Source: Setaria digitata
Taxonomy: Eukaryota; Nematoda; Chromadorea; Rhabditida; Setariidae
Reading direction: 5' to 3'
Assembly: GCA_003640385.1 (NCBI GenBank)
Contig: RCAB01000030.1
Location: 124,001 to 188,000 of the forward strand
Length of the DNA stretch: 64,000 nucleotides
Shown: positions 13,840-24,580 of the stretch, in pieces
How the letters are laid out: each line of letters begins with the position of its first letter
How positions within the stretch are numbered: position 1 is the first letter of the stretch
The notes under the pieces: generated by a model
Told to the model about the DNA's origin: nothing
Databases searched by the model: none
What the model saw: only the letters and a program-made list of their open reading frames with translations
Made by a program: the position numbers and the translations under genes

Positions 13840-14943
13840 ATGCTTTCTATAACTGAATGTATAAAGTGGACAGGCATTACGATTTTCGAAATTTGGCTTC
13901 ACGCCATCGGATTGTTCATTTTTTCCATCCTTATTGTAAGTATTTTTTAGCATTTTCTCAAGTTATAAAAGTCCTTATTTCCTAAAAGATGGAGAAATAT
14001 CTCAACCTAAACGGGAAGTTTAAGTTTATGACTTATGGGGAGATGTAATGAAGGAAATGTTTTCGTCTTCTGCAAAATTTTTCGTCCAAAAATCGCTGAG
14101 ATTAAGCTACAGTCTCCTGTTGCATTGGTAAAAGTCACCAAGTTTCATGGTCGTGGCTGAAAGATAAAATAGTGACCAACTTACTAACTGACATTAACGT
14201 GCTCTTGCATTGTTCTAAGGTAATTCATATTTTCAGGTGATGAAGAGTGAATTCTACCCGAGTCTTACTTATTGGCATGTATTCACACCACTATTTGTAG
14301 TTACTGCCCTCAACTTATATTTTCTGTTCATAGTCCTTGTACGGGCCGTAGTGGAAGAGAAACAATGCAAGGACCCTATTTTGAAGTATTGTTTATCATG
14401 ATTTGCTCTGTATAATTTCTCTTGCAATCGATCTCTTTCCTTAAGTTCCATACTAAGGTTTATTAGATTCAAATTAGGAGGCTGCCTAGCAAAACTTGGC
14501 TGATGTTTTGTCAAAGCACCTTGAAACCCAAGAATCACCACCCAACAGACTTAGTAAAAGTCTTGTTTTACTTATGTAGCACTTTTGGTCATGAACTTCC
14601 TGTAATTAGTAACTATAGTACTTTAAGCGATAACTTCGAATTTATACATAACCTTGTGGAAAGTAGTTCCTTTCTAACACATTTCTCATAAAACATTTTC
14701 TTTCAGCAGACTAACATTCTCTCTACGGCTAACTAATTGTGGAAGGATTTAGACGATTTCAGGCACGCATTTAGCTGGTTAAGGCTTATTATGATCGGGA
14801 TATTTGAAGCGCTCTTGTGTTACAAAGTGAACGGTGACTTAGAGGATGGCCAGGTTGCAGTTCAGTCTTCGTATGGCATCGTTTTCTTGCCTGTTTGGGT
14901 CCTCATGGCTGCATTATGCTTTCAAGCATTTCGTTTATTGTGA
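13840..14943 (+). CDS. TMEM203: TMEM203-like four-pass ER membrane protein
   Basis: Three exons, 13840-13935, 14237-14385 and 14763-14943, encode 141 residues; vertebrate TMEM203 has 136. The N terminus MLSITECIKWTGITIFEIWL matches the family pattern of a short start followed by W-x-G-x-x-x-F-E-I. Hydrophobic segments lie at about 12-32, 45-70, 85-102 and 115-138. The words YWHVFTPLFVVTALNLYF, IFEALLCYKVNGD and PVWVLMAALC line up with human TMEM203 over its length. In mammals the protein sits in the ER, affects calcium stores through STIM1 and has been linked to STING signalling; its worm role is not known to me. The exon 3 acceptor (GATTTCAG, ending 14762) is needed because an earlier AG would bring a stop codon. 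It is convergent with the ERI-1 gene. Confidence 0.88.
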
Positions 14944-15637
14944 GTGGATCCCGTTTTAGATTCCGTATATAGTTGTAGCATTTGATATTACAGTACTGAA
15001 AAAAAAGAAATATTGCGGGTCTTCTACAGGGTTAATATTCGGAAATTTAGTTGAGGATTGGGATGCTGTTACTTAAAAAATATCTGAAATGCAGACTTAG
15101 GTTGAGTTCCGGTTTTCAGGACGATTTACTTTTGAGAAGGTCTCCTCGAGCATGCATCCCTTGAATTCCATAATGTTGTTATATGAATGTACTGTCAATA
15201 GCGCTGAGCAGAATTATTCGATTTCTACTTCTACTAATGTAGTGAATGTTTGTTCTCTCAGCCATATCACTTTAGCTCAATTCTTTATTTAACGTACTCA
15301 ATTTCCCTGTCAAAATATCATTCGGCAAGCATCCGTGAGATTTTCTTTTGATTATGCCTTTCCATAATGATATTATACCCATTCAGTTCATCTACTGCTT
15401 TATCATCCATTTCTCACACTTTTTTTTGCAAAACATGACGCCAGAGAACTACTGTAGCGCATTAAATTATAATCTGCTTTATTAATTGAAACAGCGATAA
15501 GAAAAATTTTTTTTAAAAAAACCGTAAATTTTGAAGAAAAGTATCATTGATAAGCGAGAATGAAGACTAATGAATAATCAGGAGCAAAAAGGCAACTTTC
15601 AATCTTAGAGCAAGGAGAAAACAAAATACCCTCAGGT
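14944..15637. other. Intergenic between convergent genes TMEM203 and ERI-1
   Basis: About 690 AT-rich bases holding the 3' ends of two convergent genes. No clear AATAAA was found for either gene and no coding was recognised. Confidence 0.6.
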
Positions 15638-18479
15638 TCAACCGCTCTCATCACATGTATCACAGTCTAAATATTCGCCGCTGATAAACGAATCCCGGCT
15701 TATCTGCTGTATTTTATATGGGAGGTTATCCCTCCATGCTTGTCGATCACGATCTTCCTTATTTATGTCTGTCAGTATTTTCTCCTGCAAATATATATCA
15801 TGTCTAATAATATCTTTGTCTGGAACTATTAATTTATATACCTCCAAAAAAAAAAAAAATGGAATATACTCGCAATGAAAATAATTCTTCATTGATTCGT
15901 AATAACATATTGCCGATTCCTTCTTAGATTTAAAGACTTTTTTTTTTGAGGAACACTCATGCGTATGACGAGGAACTTACTTTTTCGTTTTCCTTAACTC
16001 GGACAAGTTTCTCATTGACCTGAAGACATTTTTATTTGTCGTTCAAAAAAATCATTTTTGCTTTGAACATATCGGATTTCACAAATCTTGATTCTGAAAG
16101 TAACGTATGCGCGAAAAAAAAATTCTTAACACCTCTCTAAATTTAATTTGATCATGGGTGGGGGAAATCACAAGGAAGTAGAAAAAGAAGACATACCCTT
16201 AGCTCAGATTTGTCTGTCAACATCTTCATAACAATCCTCGCAATATTTTTAGAATCATCCAGTCCAGAATGTTCACGACCTTCGAATTCCATGTCGAGCG
16301 CAGCTAACATCCTGGCTAGATTAATTTTTTGCGTTGAGCGCCCTAAAATATTTGCTAGCTGTGGTAATTCGCAGTGTATTGAGTTACAGATAAGTTTGCT
16401 CATTAAAAAGGAATAATAAAATTATTGAATTTTACCTTTACAATATTTGTTTGCGAATGACTTCCGAATATTGATGTAATAGCGAAAATCGTGAGGAACC
16501 GCACTTAATTTGCTCTGCAGCAAAACAAAATAATAGAATAACATAAGAAACAAAACGGCTCAATTTTTTCGAAACGTGTAGATAAGTGTGTTGGAAAAAA
16601 AAAATAGTACCTGAATACACTGCATCTGAAAAAACTTAGCGATATCCCAAGGCCTGAAAGCGAGTGACAATAAAATATGAAAACACAGAACTCAGGACAA
16701 TCAATGAAAAGTCCGATCTGTAAGATAATACAAAGATCAAATCTCGAACGGTTAATTAATGCTGTGTCCGGAGATCTTCGAATTACGCGGACTAAACCCC
16801 TTCTGAAAAAGATTTGTGCCGCCAACTAACCCGTCAGTCACGAAAGCGTATCGCGCATCTTGCTGTCCTAGTCGATGTAACTGCATCCATGCTCGAAAAG
16901 AATCTAGAACATCAACGAATGGTAAAGCACTGTCAACCATTTCTTGGGTAATACCCGTAAAACTGGAACAAAATTCGCTGAGTTGAGGATTTGCTATTGG
17001 TCGCACATACGAATGGAATACATCCACCTGGAAAATACTATTTCTCAAGCTTTAAAGGGTGACGAAATAGAATAATTTTTGAAGGAGATCAAAGAGATAC
17101 CGCGATTTCATTCTCCAGGAGAAAGATTCGAACGATTCGAAATAATGTTGTTTATTATGCCTTAACTAACTTCTGAGAAATCGTTCAAAATGAGCAATTA
17201 AACATTGCCGTTTAAATTGCTTACGATTTCTTTCTTTCTAACACTGACAAGAACAGCGGGAAATTCAATAATTTCATGATCATAATCATACAGTTCAGCT
17301 TCACAAGTACATTCGAAATCTATCACCTGCAAAGAGTGTAAGTAGTCAATGCTCAAACTGCAACCCAGAAATAAATGATCAAGATTCAGAAGCACAAGTT
17401 TTCGGCCTATATCTGATAAAAAGATTGTCTAAATTTTGATTCCAGTCTTACTAAAAAAAAAAATGATTAACTTACCACAAAATAGTCATAAAATATTTCA
17501 GTTTTATTTCGTAGAGGTTCTGCATTTTTAATAATCGCAAATTCCTTGCGAAAATGCTTTTTCAATCTGTTGTACAGTTGACTTCGTTTTCCACTGAGAG
17601 CAATTTGACCATTATCAAAAATGAAGGGATCAAAATAAAAAACTCATGGGAAGCTAAATTGCGAAAAATGATGTGCAATGTGATCATCAATTTAACTTGC
17701 AATACCCTATAAAAAAAAAAAGTCTTTAATTATTTTCCAATGGAAATGAAATATTCTAGAAGTAATAAGATAGCTCAAGCAATTTGAGGAGAGGGAAGTA
17801 AACGCGGAAAAGCAGCACAAAAACAACATAGTCTTTAATCGATGGAAAAATCCCGGAAAATAAAAAAGACAGCAAATAATCATCTTTTCTTTGCACAATC
17901 CACATCTCTACGAAATACCTCTCAGAAAAAAACAATTCTGCAAAATTATTAATATAAATAACTCATAATTGTATCTATGCCTACCGAGAATCGATGTGTG
18001 CTTCCTTTAGTTCCTTATGCATCTCAGCCGTAGTCATGGAATGCAAATGCTTCATAACGTAAAGGACATGCTTCGGGTTCTTCCTCAGTGGTTCTTTGTA
18101 AGGCACTACTGGTAATACATACGGTGGTGCATTATCATCTTCCGCTGCAGTAAACTTGGAATCTGTAAGAAAGCAACTCTTAAACTTTGTGAAATTCTAT
18201 TTATTTATTTTTTTTTAAACCGAACTCAATCCTTAAGTATAATCTAGACCCATAAAAGAAATGGAAATTTTAAATCTTTATGAAAATTAAGGAAAATGAT
18301 GGTCAAAATGAGAACTTGGAAATATGAATTAGATCAAATATGTAGCGAATGATTCACTTGCCTGAATCCTTCAACTTCATTTCCTGGACTTTCTGAGACG
18401 CTTCAATCATCAGTTCATAGAATTTTCCTAGTTCTTCGCCATCCGACAGATTTTCTCCACTACATGTCGATTCAGCCAT
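15638..18479 (-). CDS. ERI1: 3'-5' exoribonuclease ERI-1 (3'hExo family)
   Basis: SAP-domain DEDDh exonuclease. Family roles are trimming 5.8S rRNA and histone mRNA 3' ends and, in C. elegans, restraining RNAi and making endogenous siRNAs with Dicer. Ten exons: 18479-18362, 18162-17985, 17593-17476, 17326-17225, 17027-16831, 16653-16611, 16514-16436, 16342-16197, 16019-15981 and 15784-15638. They give 388 residues. The SAP domain is at about 88-125 (MTTAEMHKELKEAHIDSR, then GKRSQLYNRLKKHFRKE). Catalytic residues appear as IDFECT (D141, E143), VTDGPWD (D237) and HSGLDDSKNIAR (H303, D308), so all five acidic/His positions are present. A C-terminal tail of about 60 residues is hydrophilic and ends in a Cys pair (CDTCDESG). 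The first intron needs a GC donor (AG then GCAAGT after 18362). Confidence 0.94.
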
Positions 18480-19866
18480 CAGTAATATCTTCCGCAGTGA
18501 TAAATAAATACCATGAGGCTGTTTACTCGATGAATATGCAGGAGACAGATATAAAAAACAAAGGGTCCGAATGAGAACCTGCACAGGATCACATACAATT
18601 ATGTAATTAGAGTAGAAAGGAACTGAAAGGTAGCAATACAGCGACCTAGCTATTTTGGACACAAAATATGTCATTACTCAAAAATTGATCTCAAATTGCC
18701 ACTCTCCTCACTGCCATCCAGAAATTTCTTACCAAACAGTCACTCGACACATTATCTCTCTTTTAATTACTTCTGTAATGGATTCTAAGTTCCACTAAGC
18801 TTTCTACCAGATCTCTCGAAAATATCTAAACAGTACTGCATGTCAGGCGAGGATAGCAGGATGTCATGTGGAATCTAGTTTCAGGATAACTGGGATGAGT
18901 GATGCAAATGAGTGGACAGGGATTTCACCCACAAGGTATTTTTACACTTCGAAATGTTTGCATGGCGAAGTATGTGAAGTTTCATATGGCATAATATCTT
19001 CAGATGAGATGTACTCAGCTGAACGATTTAGAAATTTTCCAGTGGAATCAGATGCTCCCTTTCCTGTCTCTTCCCTTCATGCAATTCGTGTGTCACCCGC
19101 AGCGTGAATTAAAATTAAATTCATGAAAATATTGGGATTTCCAAGAAACAAGTGTAATAACTTTAGTAGTCAAAATAGCAAACTCAAAGAATCGTTATGC
19201 TGAGGTTGAGGAGTGAGGAGAAAATTTTGTGTAGTTTCCGTTTAATTCTCAGTTGAAAGATAACTAACTAGCACTTTGATGTGAAATTATTAACTTAATA
19301 GAGCAGTTATCCTGGAGCGAAATCCACCGCACACCGGATTCTCCGGAATATCCCCCAGCAGTCCTGAACTCATGAAAACAAATCACTGAACAAAATCTTT
19401 GCCTCCGAGGGATTTGGTATTTTCACTGTAGCCAATTACCATATGGCGGCTAGTGCTTGTTAAATATACCTATGTTAATCATCAGGTGGGTGGGGGCTTT
19501 ATGTCTGGAGTGGGCGTTTTAGTGAGATACCGGATTCGTTCCGGATCACGTGGGTAGGGTAGTTAGAGTGCGGTCAGCTCATCCGGTCACTTGTGCTAGT
19601 TTAGGCCTTTTTTTCTGTCTTAAGGTCAACTACTAATGGTATCATGTGGAAGTGGTGTTTTTCCCTGCAGTGTACTTAACGTTAACTCATTTGATTCGCG
19701 AATTATTTAATTGTGCTTTTCTACAAATTGATTTTTTTATCTTGGTATTATTTGTTAAAGTAATAAGATGTATTTTTCCGTTAAAACTCCATGATGTACA
19801 AGATGATTTATATTCGTGAAATGCCGAACGAATTTAAATATTTTTCAGGGTCGCTACGAAACGGCA
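18480..19866. other. Divergent intergenic region ERI-1 / RAD23
   Basis: About 1.4 kb between head-to-head genes. A GC-richer block at about 19490-19600 contains a CACGTG E-box (19547-19552) just after a short inverted repeat CCGGA/TCCGG (19530-19544). This may be promoter or enhancer for RAD23. A 79-codon open frame at 18868-19107 has no recognisable homology and is not called. Confidence 0.5.
19841..19848 (+). promoter_or_regulatory. Candidate trans-splice acceptor for RAD23
   Basis: TTTTTCAG ends 18 bases before the RAD23 ATG, with no upstream coding exon seen. A spliced-leader acceptor is the simplest reading; a 5' UTR intron is possible. Confidence 0.5.
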
Positions 19867-22800
19867 ATGTTAGTCACTTTTAAGACCATCGCTCAAGTAA
19901 GTTTTGAGATCGAGTTGGATCCTCATTTAACGGTAAATTTTTCCTCCACTCTTTTTTTGTATTGTGTACCCATTCTTTTTCCGAACATACAGAAAGCTTG
20001 AGTATTTATTTCACTTATATGTCGTTTAGTTTAGTGATGCCGAAAACATCGGAAAATATTTTCGTTTTTTTTATATTGGTTGCAATATTTTCTAAATGTC
20101 TTTTTTAGTGGAAATACAAAAATGTAATTGCAGCACGTCTTCTGTCTGCTTTTCCGTTAAATTATTTATAAAAATTTACTCTCGTATCAAGTAGCAAAAA
20201 AATGAAGAAACGAAAGCTTAGTTTTATCGAAAAGTGTCCCAGATTGGCGAAGTGAAAGCAAAAATAGCGAGAGAGAAGGGCGAATCGGAATATCCTGTAG
20301 AATGTCAAAAACTCATTTATAATGGAAAAGTAAGTCCCAGGGTTTCTTTTTCTTTTTTTTTGTAGTGATATTTATGGGAAGTAGTTTTTTTTTTTTTTTC
20401 TGGTGATTTCACATGCCGTTTATAGGTGCTTGATGATGCTCAAACGGTTGAGGAAGTGATGATTGATCCCTCCAAATTTGTGGTCATTATGATTGCAAGA
20501 GTAAGTTTCACATTTCTAATACATTTGAACCGTCTGTATAAATTGATGAATCCACTAAAATTTCATCAAATTATAGATAAATTCATTCATTCACTATATA
20601 TACGAAATACAGCCAGTAAAGGAACCATCTAATTTAATTTTTCTGTAGTTTTTGCAGCGACAAAATTAATTGAAAAAATTCTTCAACTAAGAAGTGTGTT
20701 GAAATGCTTTGCGTGAATTTCTATTTCATTTTTTTGTTGATGTTTGTTTTCAAAACTTTTAGAAAAAGCCTGTAGGAGCTGCTGCTGTTGAATCGGCTCC
20801 TCAGCCTTCGAATGCACAAATAACTGCAAGTGCAGCAGTTTCGACTGCAACTCCAGCTTCTGTGACGACAGATAGTAATCCAGCGACGCCGCAGAATCCA
20901 GGTGATTTGGACATTCGAATATTCTGATGAAGTTTTGCAATACCTATATTTTGCTTTTCGTAAGCTGGTCCATTCTGTTGTTGCTGCGTTTTCCTTCATT
21001 TCCATTACAAATATTCTTTTTTTTTCGGTGTCATTTGACATTGAGTTTATAGACTTCATACTGGTAGTTCTTTTATGACGGTTGGTAGCAAGAAATAGAA
21101 CTCTTGTATTTCATGGTTGCGGTTAACATCATATCGGAATTATATGCCATTTTAGTTCGTTTTTTCAAAATGTAGCAGTATTTCAGATGGTCTAACTCCC
21201 GAGCAAGAAGAGACAGCGCAGGCAATCGTAGCAATGGGTTATCCTCGTGATAGAGTTAGTTTGAATAAAAAAGAAAAGGGAAAAAATAAACGAACTGAGA
21301 GTTGTACTTATTTTATCTCTTTATATAGTTCTCTTATAACTTAGGTGATTCGAGCTTTGCGAGCGTCTTTTTTCAATGGTGATCGTGCTGTCGAATATTT
21401 ATGTTCAGGCATACCAGAGGAAGAAGATTTAGCAGGTCGGTTGGTTCACCGTACTTCAGTATTTAAACGCTTGTTTATACTTTTTCCCCAAGACTTGATT
21501 ATTTCGGATAAGGTGTGCAAGATGTTGTTAGGAAGTGCAAATAAGAGCAGAGAGAGGAAGGATAGATGTATGAACACTCTCTCTTGCTCACTTTTTCATC
21601 GTCTCTATGTATGTTTCATGAAGGCTGCATTTTTAAAGGACATCAGGAATCGATAGAGCATGAAGAAGGTGAACGAGGACAGGGTCTTGGTTTAGACTTC
21701 TTACGCCAATTGCCGCAGTTCGAACAGCTTCGAGAACTGGTTCAGTCGAACCCTGCTATTCTGCCCCAAATTATTCAACAAATAGCTCAATCGAACCCCG
21801 CACTTATGGAGGCTATTCAAAATAATCAGGTGTTTATTTTAAACTATAACTTCTAGACTGTTAGCTGCTATAAAGCTGCATTATTCTTTGTAGAAACTGT
21901 TTGTTGGAAATGTGCTTGAAATTTAAACGTCATTCACAAGCCTGATATTTAAAATATCTGGTTTTTAAGCTTATAATATTAGGTATCTTAGGAAATTGGA
22001 TGCGATAATTTCCACGTAGTGCAGCTCTCACTGCTGCGTTCCTTATTTTTCATCGTCGTATTTTAGTCATATATATGTTTGCTAAATAAATACATATTTG
22101 CAACTCACTGTAAATTTTTTGCGAATATAAAATTAATGTTATCAATGCTCTTTCAGGAAGAGTTTGTTAACCTTTTAAATAATGGTTCTGCCGGAAGTGG
22201 TGGAGGCGGTGGTGGTGGTGGTGGTGGAGGAGTTCCTGCAGCCGGAGAACAGCGGCAAGTTGCGATCCATGTTACAGAGGCTGAACGAGATGCAATCAAT
22301 CGGGTAATTTCCCTGTGGCTTGGATTACAGCATAATGATGTGAAAAAAAAAAAAAGTTTTTTTGAGATTTTGAGTAATTTCTAAATGATATATATCGTCA
22401 TAACAAGTGATTTTGTATAATCTTCCTGCTTTTGAAATAAATCATTGGGAACTGTTTACTGGTCATTTTTTCAGCTTAAGTCTATGGGTTTCCCGGAGCA
22501 ACTGGTTATCGAAGCATATTTTGCGTGTGACAAAAATGAAGACCTGGCCGCTAATTATATACTAGCTCGTATGGATGAAGCAGCGGTATTGTTGTTTGAA
22601 AATTAGAAAGGGAATAATTAAGCTTAAATAACACCTTTTATGAATTAAATTTGAAGATGCGAGTGTCAGATTCTCTGATTCTGACTAATATCATTTGTGT
22701 ATGTTCACACTCAAGACTCTCTAAAGAAGGCTGAAATAATTATTCTGGCATTCTGGAGGTTTGAGTACTTCCTAACAAGATTTTTCTGCTTCAGTTATCC

Positions 22801-23009
22801 CATTTTATTTTTAACTAGTGTAGACTTTTCAGTGGTACCCAACGTCGTGGATCTTAAGTATATGTTTTAATTCAAACCGATGAACCTTTCAGCTGTCCTA
22901 TCATTGACTTCATGCCGATATATTGCAGAATGCTACTTTTATGATGCGCTTTTTATAGGCAGAACTTGATGCAATGGAACACCAAGGCGAAGAAGGTCGT
23001 GGACCCTGA
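19867..23009 (+). CDS. RAD23: RAD23 ubiquitin shuttle / XPC partner
   Basis: Carries ubiquitinated substrates to the proteasome and stabilises XPC in nucleotide excision repair. Ten exons: 19867-19932, 20243-20329, 20426-20500, 20763-20901, 21187-21254, 21345-21435, 21639-21829, 22157-22303, 22475-22585 and 22959-23009. They give 341 residues. Order of domains: ubiquitin-like domain 1-76 ([34 protein letters not shown]); Ala/Ser/Thr/Pro linker; UBA1 about 126-165 ([18 protein letters not shown]); XPC-binding STI1-like domain about 190-248 ([19 protein letters not shown]); a run of 11 glycines at 254-264; UBA2 about 283-325 ([20 protein letters not shown]). Exon 7 must begin after TTTTTAAAG at 21638, because the better-looking CATCAG 17 bases on gives a stop. 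A possible AATAAA is at 23939-23944, which would imply a long 3' UTR. Confidence 0.96.
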
Positions 23010-24580
23010 AAATTCTTTCATATACATGAATGTAATTGCTGCTACAAAGCGACAGGCTTCAGTTTTTGAAAAGGAAAAAAAAAATTTTTATTTTCTCTGA
23101 ATACTGTGAGCATACGTAGTGGGGAGGTTTAATGGATTTTCTTCTTTTTTTTTTTTTTTTTTTGCTTTCTTATCATTGTATTATGAAAACATCTATTTTT
23201 TTTTTCCTTAAAAAACTGTGCTTCAATTGTTATTCTCCGGGTAGTGGATTGCACCGTTTTTAGTATTTTATACTACTTTTGGGAAGTTCAATTTAGTACG
23301 AAGTATTTTCTCAAAATGATGATTGAGAGCAAACTTCTATCTCCCCGGAGTTTTTATCACTAAAGTCTCTGTTTTCTGCATAAAGACTTCATGCCAAACA
23401 TGCATTGATAAAAAAAAATGTATGGCCCTTGGCCTTCTGTGTATGGAAATAGTAGTTTTTTTTGTGGCTGTGTGAATTGTATCGAGCGGTTTTGTTAAAA
23501 AGTGTAGCATGCTTTTTTATGTTTTTTTTTTTGTTTATTGATAAATGATATGCCTTTTGGCCTATGTCTTTACTGAACTGTATGAATAAGAATCTGAATT
23601 TGTTTTCTTATTCATGAGTTTCCGCATGGAATCGAGAGCAAGTGAAGCAAGGGTATCTCGTTTTTGCCCATTAAATCTGGCTCTGAGTGATGTACTTTAG
23701 TTGACTGACAAAATTTTTGTTTAGTTTTATATTTCAATAAGATGTTTCTCCAATTGAAACTTTTTTCTCCATTCTAGATGGAAAAAAGAGAACTTTATAA
23801 ATTCTAGTTTCCTTATCTGAGCATATAAGTGTTTCTGTTTTTCGCTATAATGATATCATTTCTCTTCATGTCTTCATTATTGTTTCTTGTCTTACTGAGT
23901 CCTTTTTAGAATTATATTTCGAAATAACTGTTCATTTAAATAAAGGAACTGGCTTTTGCTATTCATTTGTTTCTGCGCTGTTTTGATTGTTTCAAGAATT
24001 TATCGAGTAAAATTTTGTTCATTGGAGTATTCCACAATATTACTAATAAGGGTGTCAATGCAAACAGTTATTTACCTGTTCTGGTGTCGTGAATCCACAT
24101 GTGTACTTCTCTGTCAAAAACATGAATTGCGTAACAGGCTGCTTGGTGAAATATTTGTTGATGGACTAACCACCGTTTTAAATCGGTTCAGCCTTTAACA
24201 AATGCTATATGAAATTACATAAGTCGACAAGGCGTTTCGATGTGATGGTACGAGTGACAGGAACTGTTCGGTGGAAGTTTATCTTCTAGGTTCTTTCTGA
24301 AGACAGGAGGCAGTTTATGTTGTAGATCTGTGCTTCGATCCTATAATTTTCCAGTCGTTTCTTGTATAATATCTCTTGGGATGTCGTAGTTCTTTGGTGG
24401 ATTTATTGCCCCTCCCCTTCCTCTCTTTGAATATTTTAAGAAGAGTGGTTTGGAATGGATAAATGGTTTCTAATGTAGTCGGTGACTGTCCTTTAAAGGA
24501 TTTAGAGCTTTATCTAGTCCGTAAAAAATGAGTGACAATTCGTCTTTTCTTTCGCTCACTGTTTATTTTATCTTGTGTAG
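23010..24580 (+). other. RAD23 3' flank to COA7
   Basis: About 1.6 kb, T-rich, with several poly-T tracts. It probably contains the RAD23 3' UTR. The spacing is too wide for a typical nematode operon. No further gene was recognised. Confidence 0.6.
24571..24580 (+). promoter_or_regulatory. Candidate trans-splice acceptor for COA7
   Basis: TCTTGTGTAG directly abuts the ATG at 24581, after a T-rich stretch. With no coding exon upstream this looks like an SL acceptor. Confidence 0.5.

Noticed and set aside
18868..19107. 79-codon plus-strand open frame between ERI-1 and RAD23
   Set aside because: Unrecognised sequence, no fitting acceptor or promoter evidence; an open frame of this length can occur by chance in a less AT-rich intergenic block.
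20683..21059. Minus-strand frames opposite RAD23 exon 4
   Set aside because: Antisense shadows of the Ala/Ser/Thr-rich RAD23 linker.
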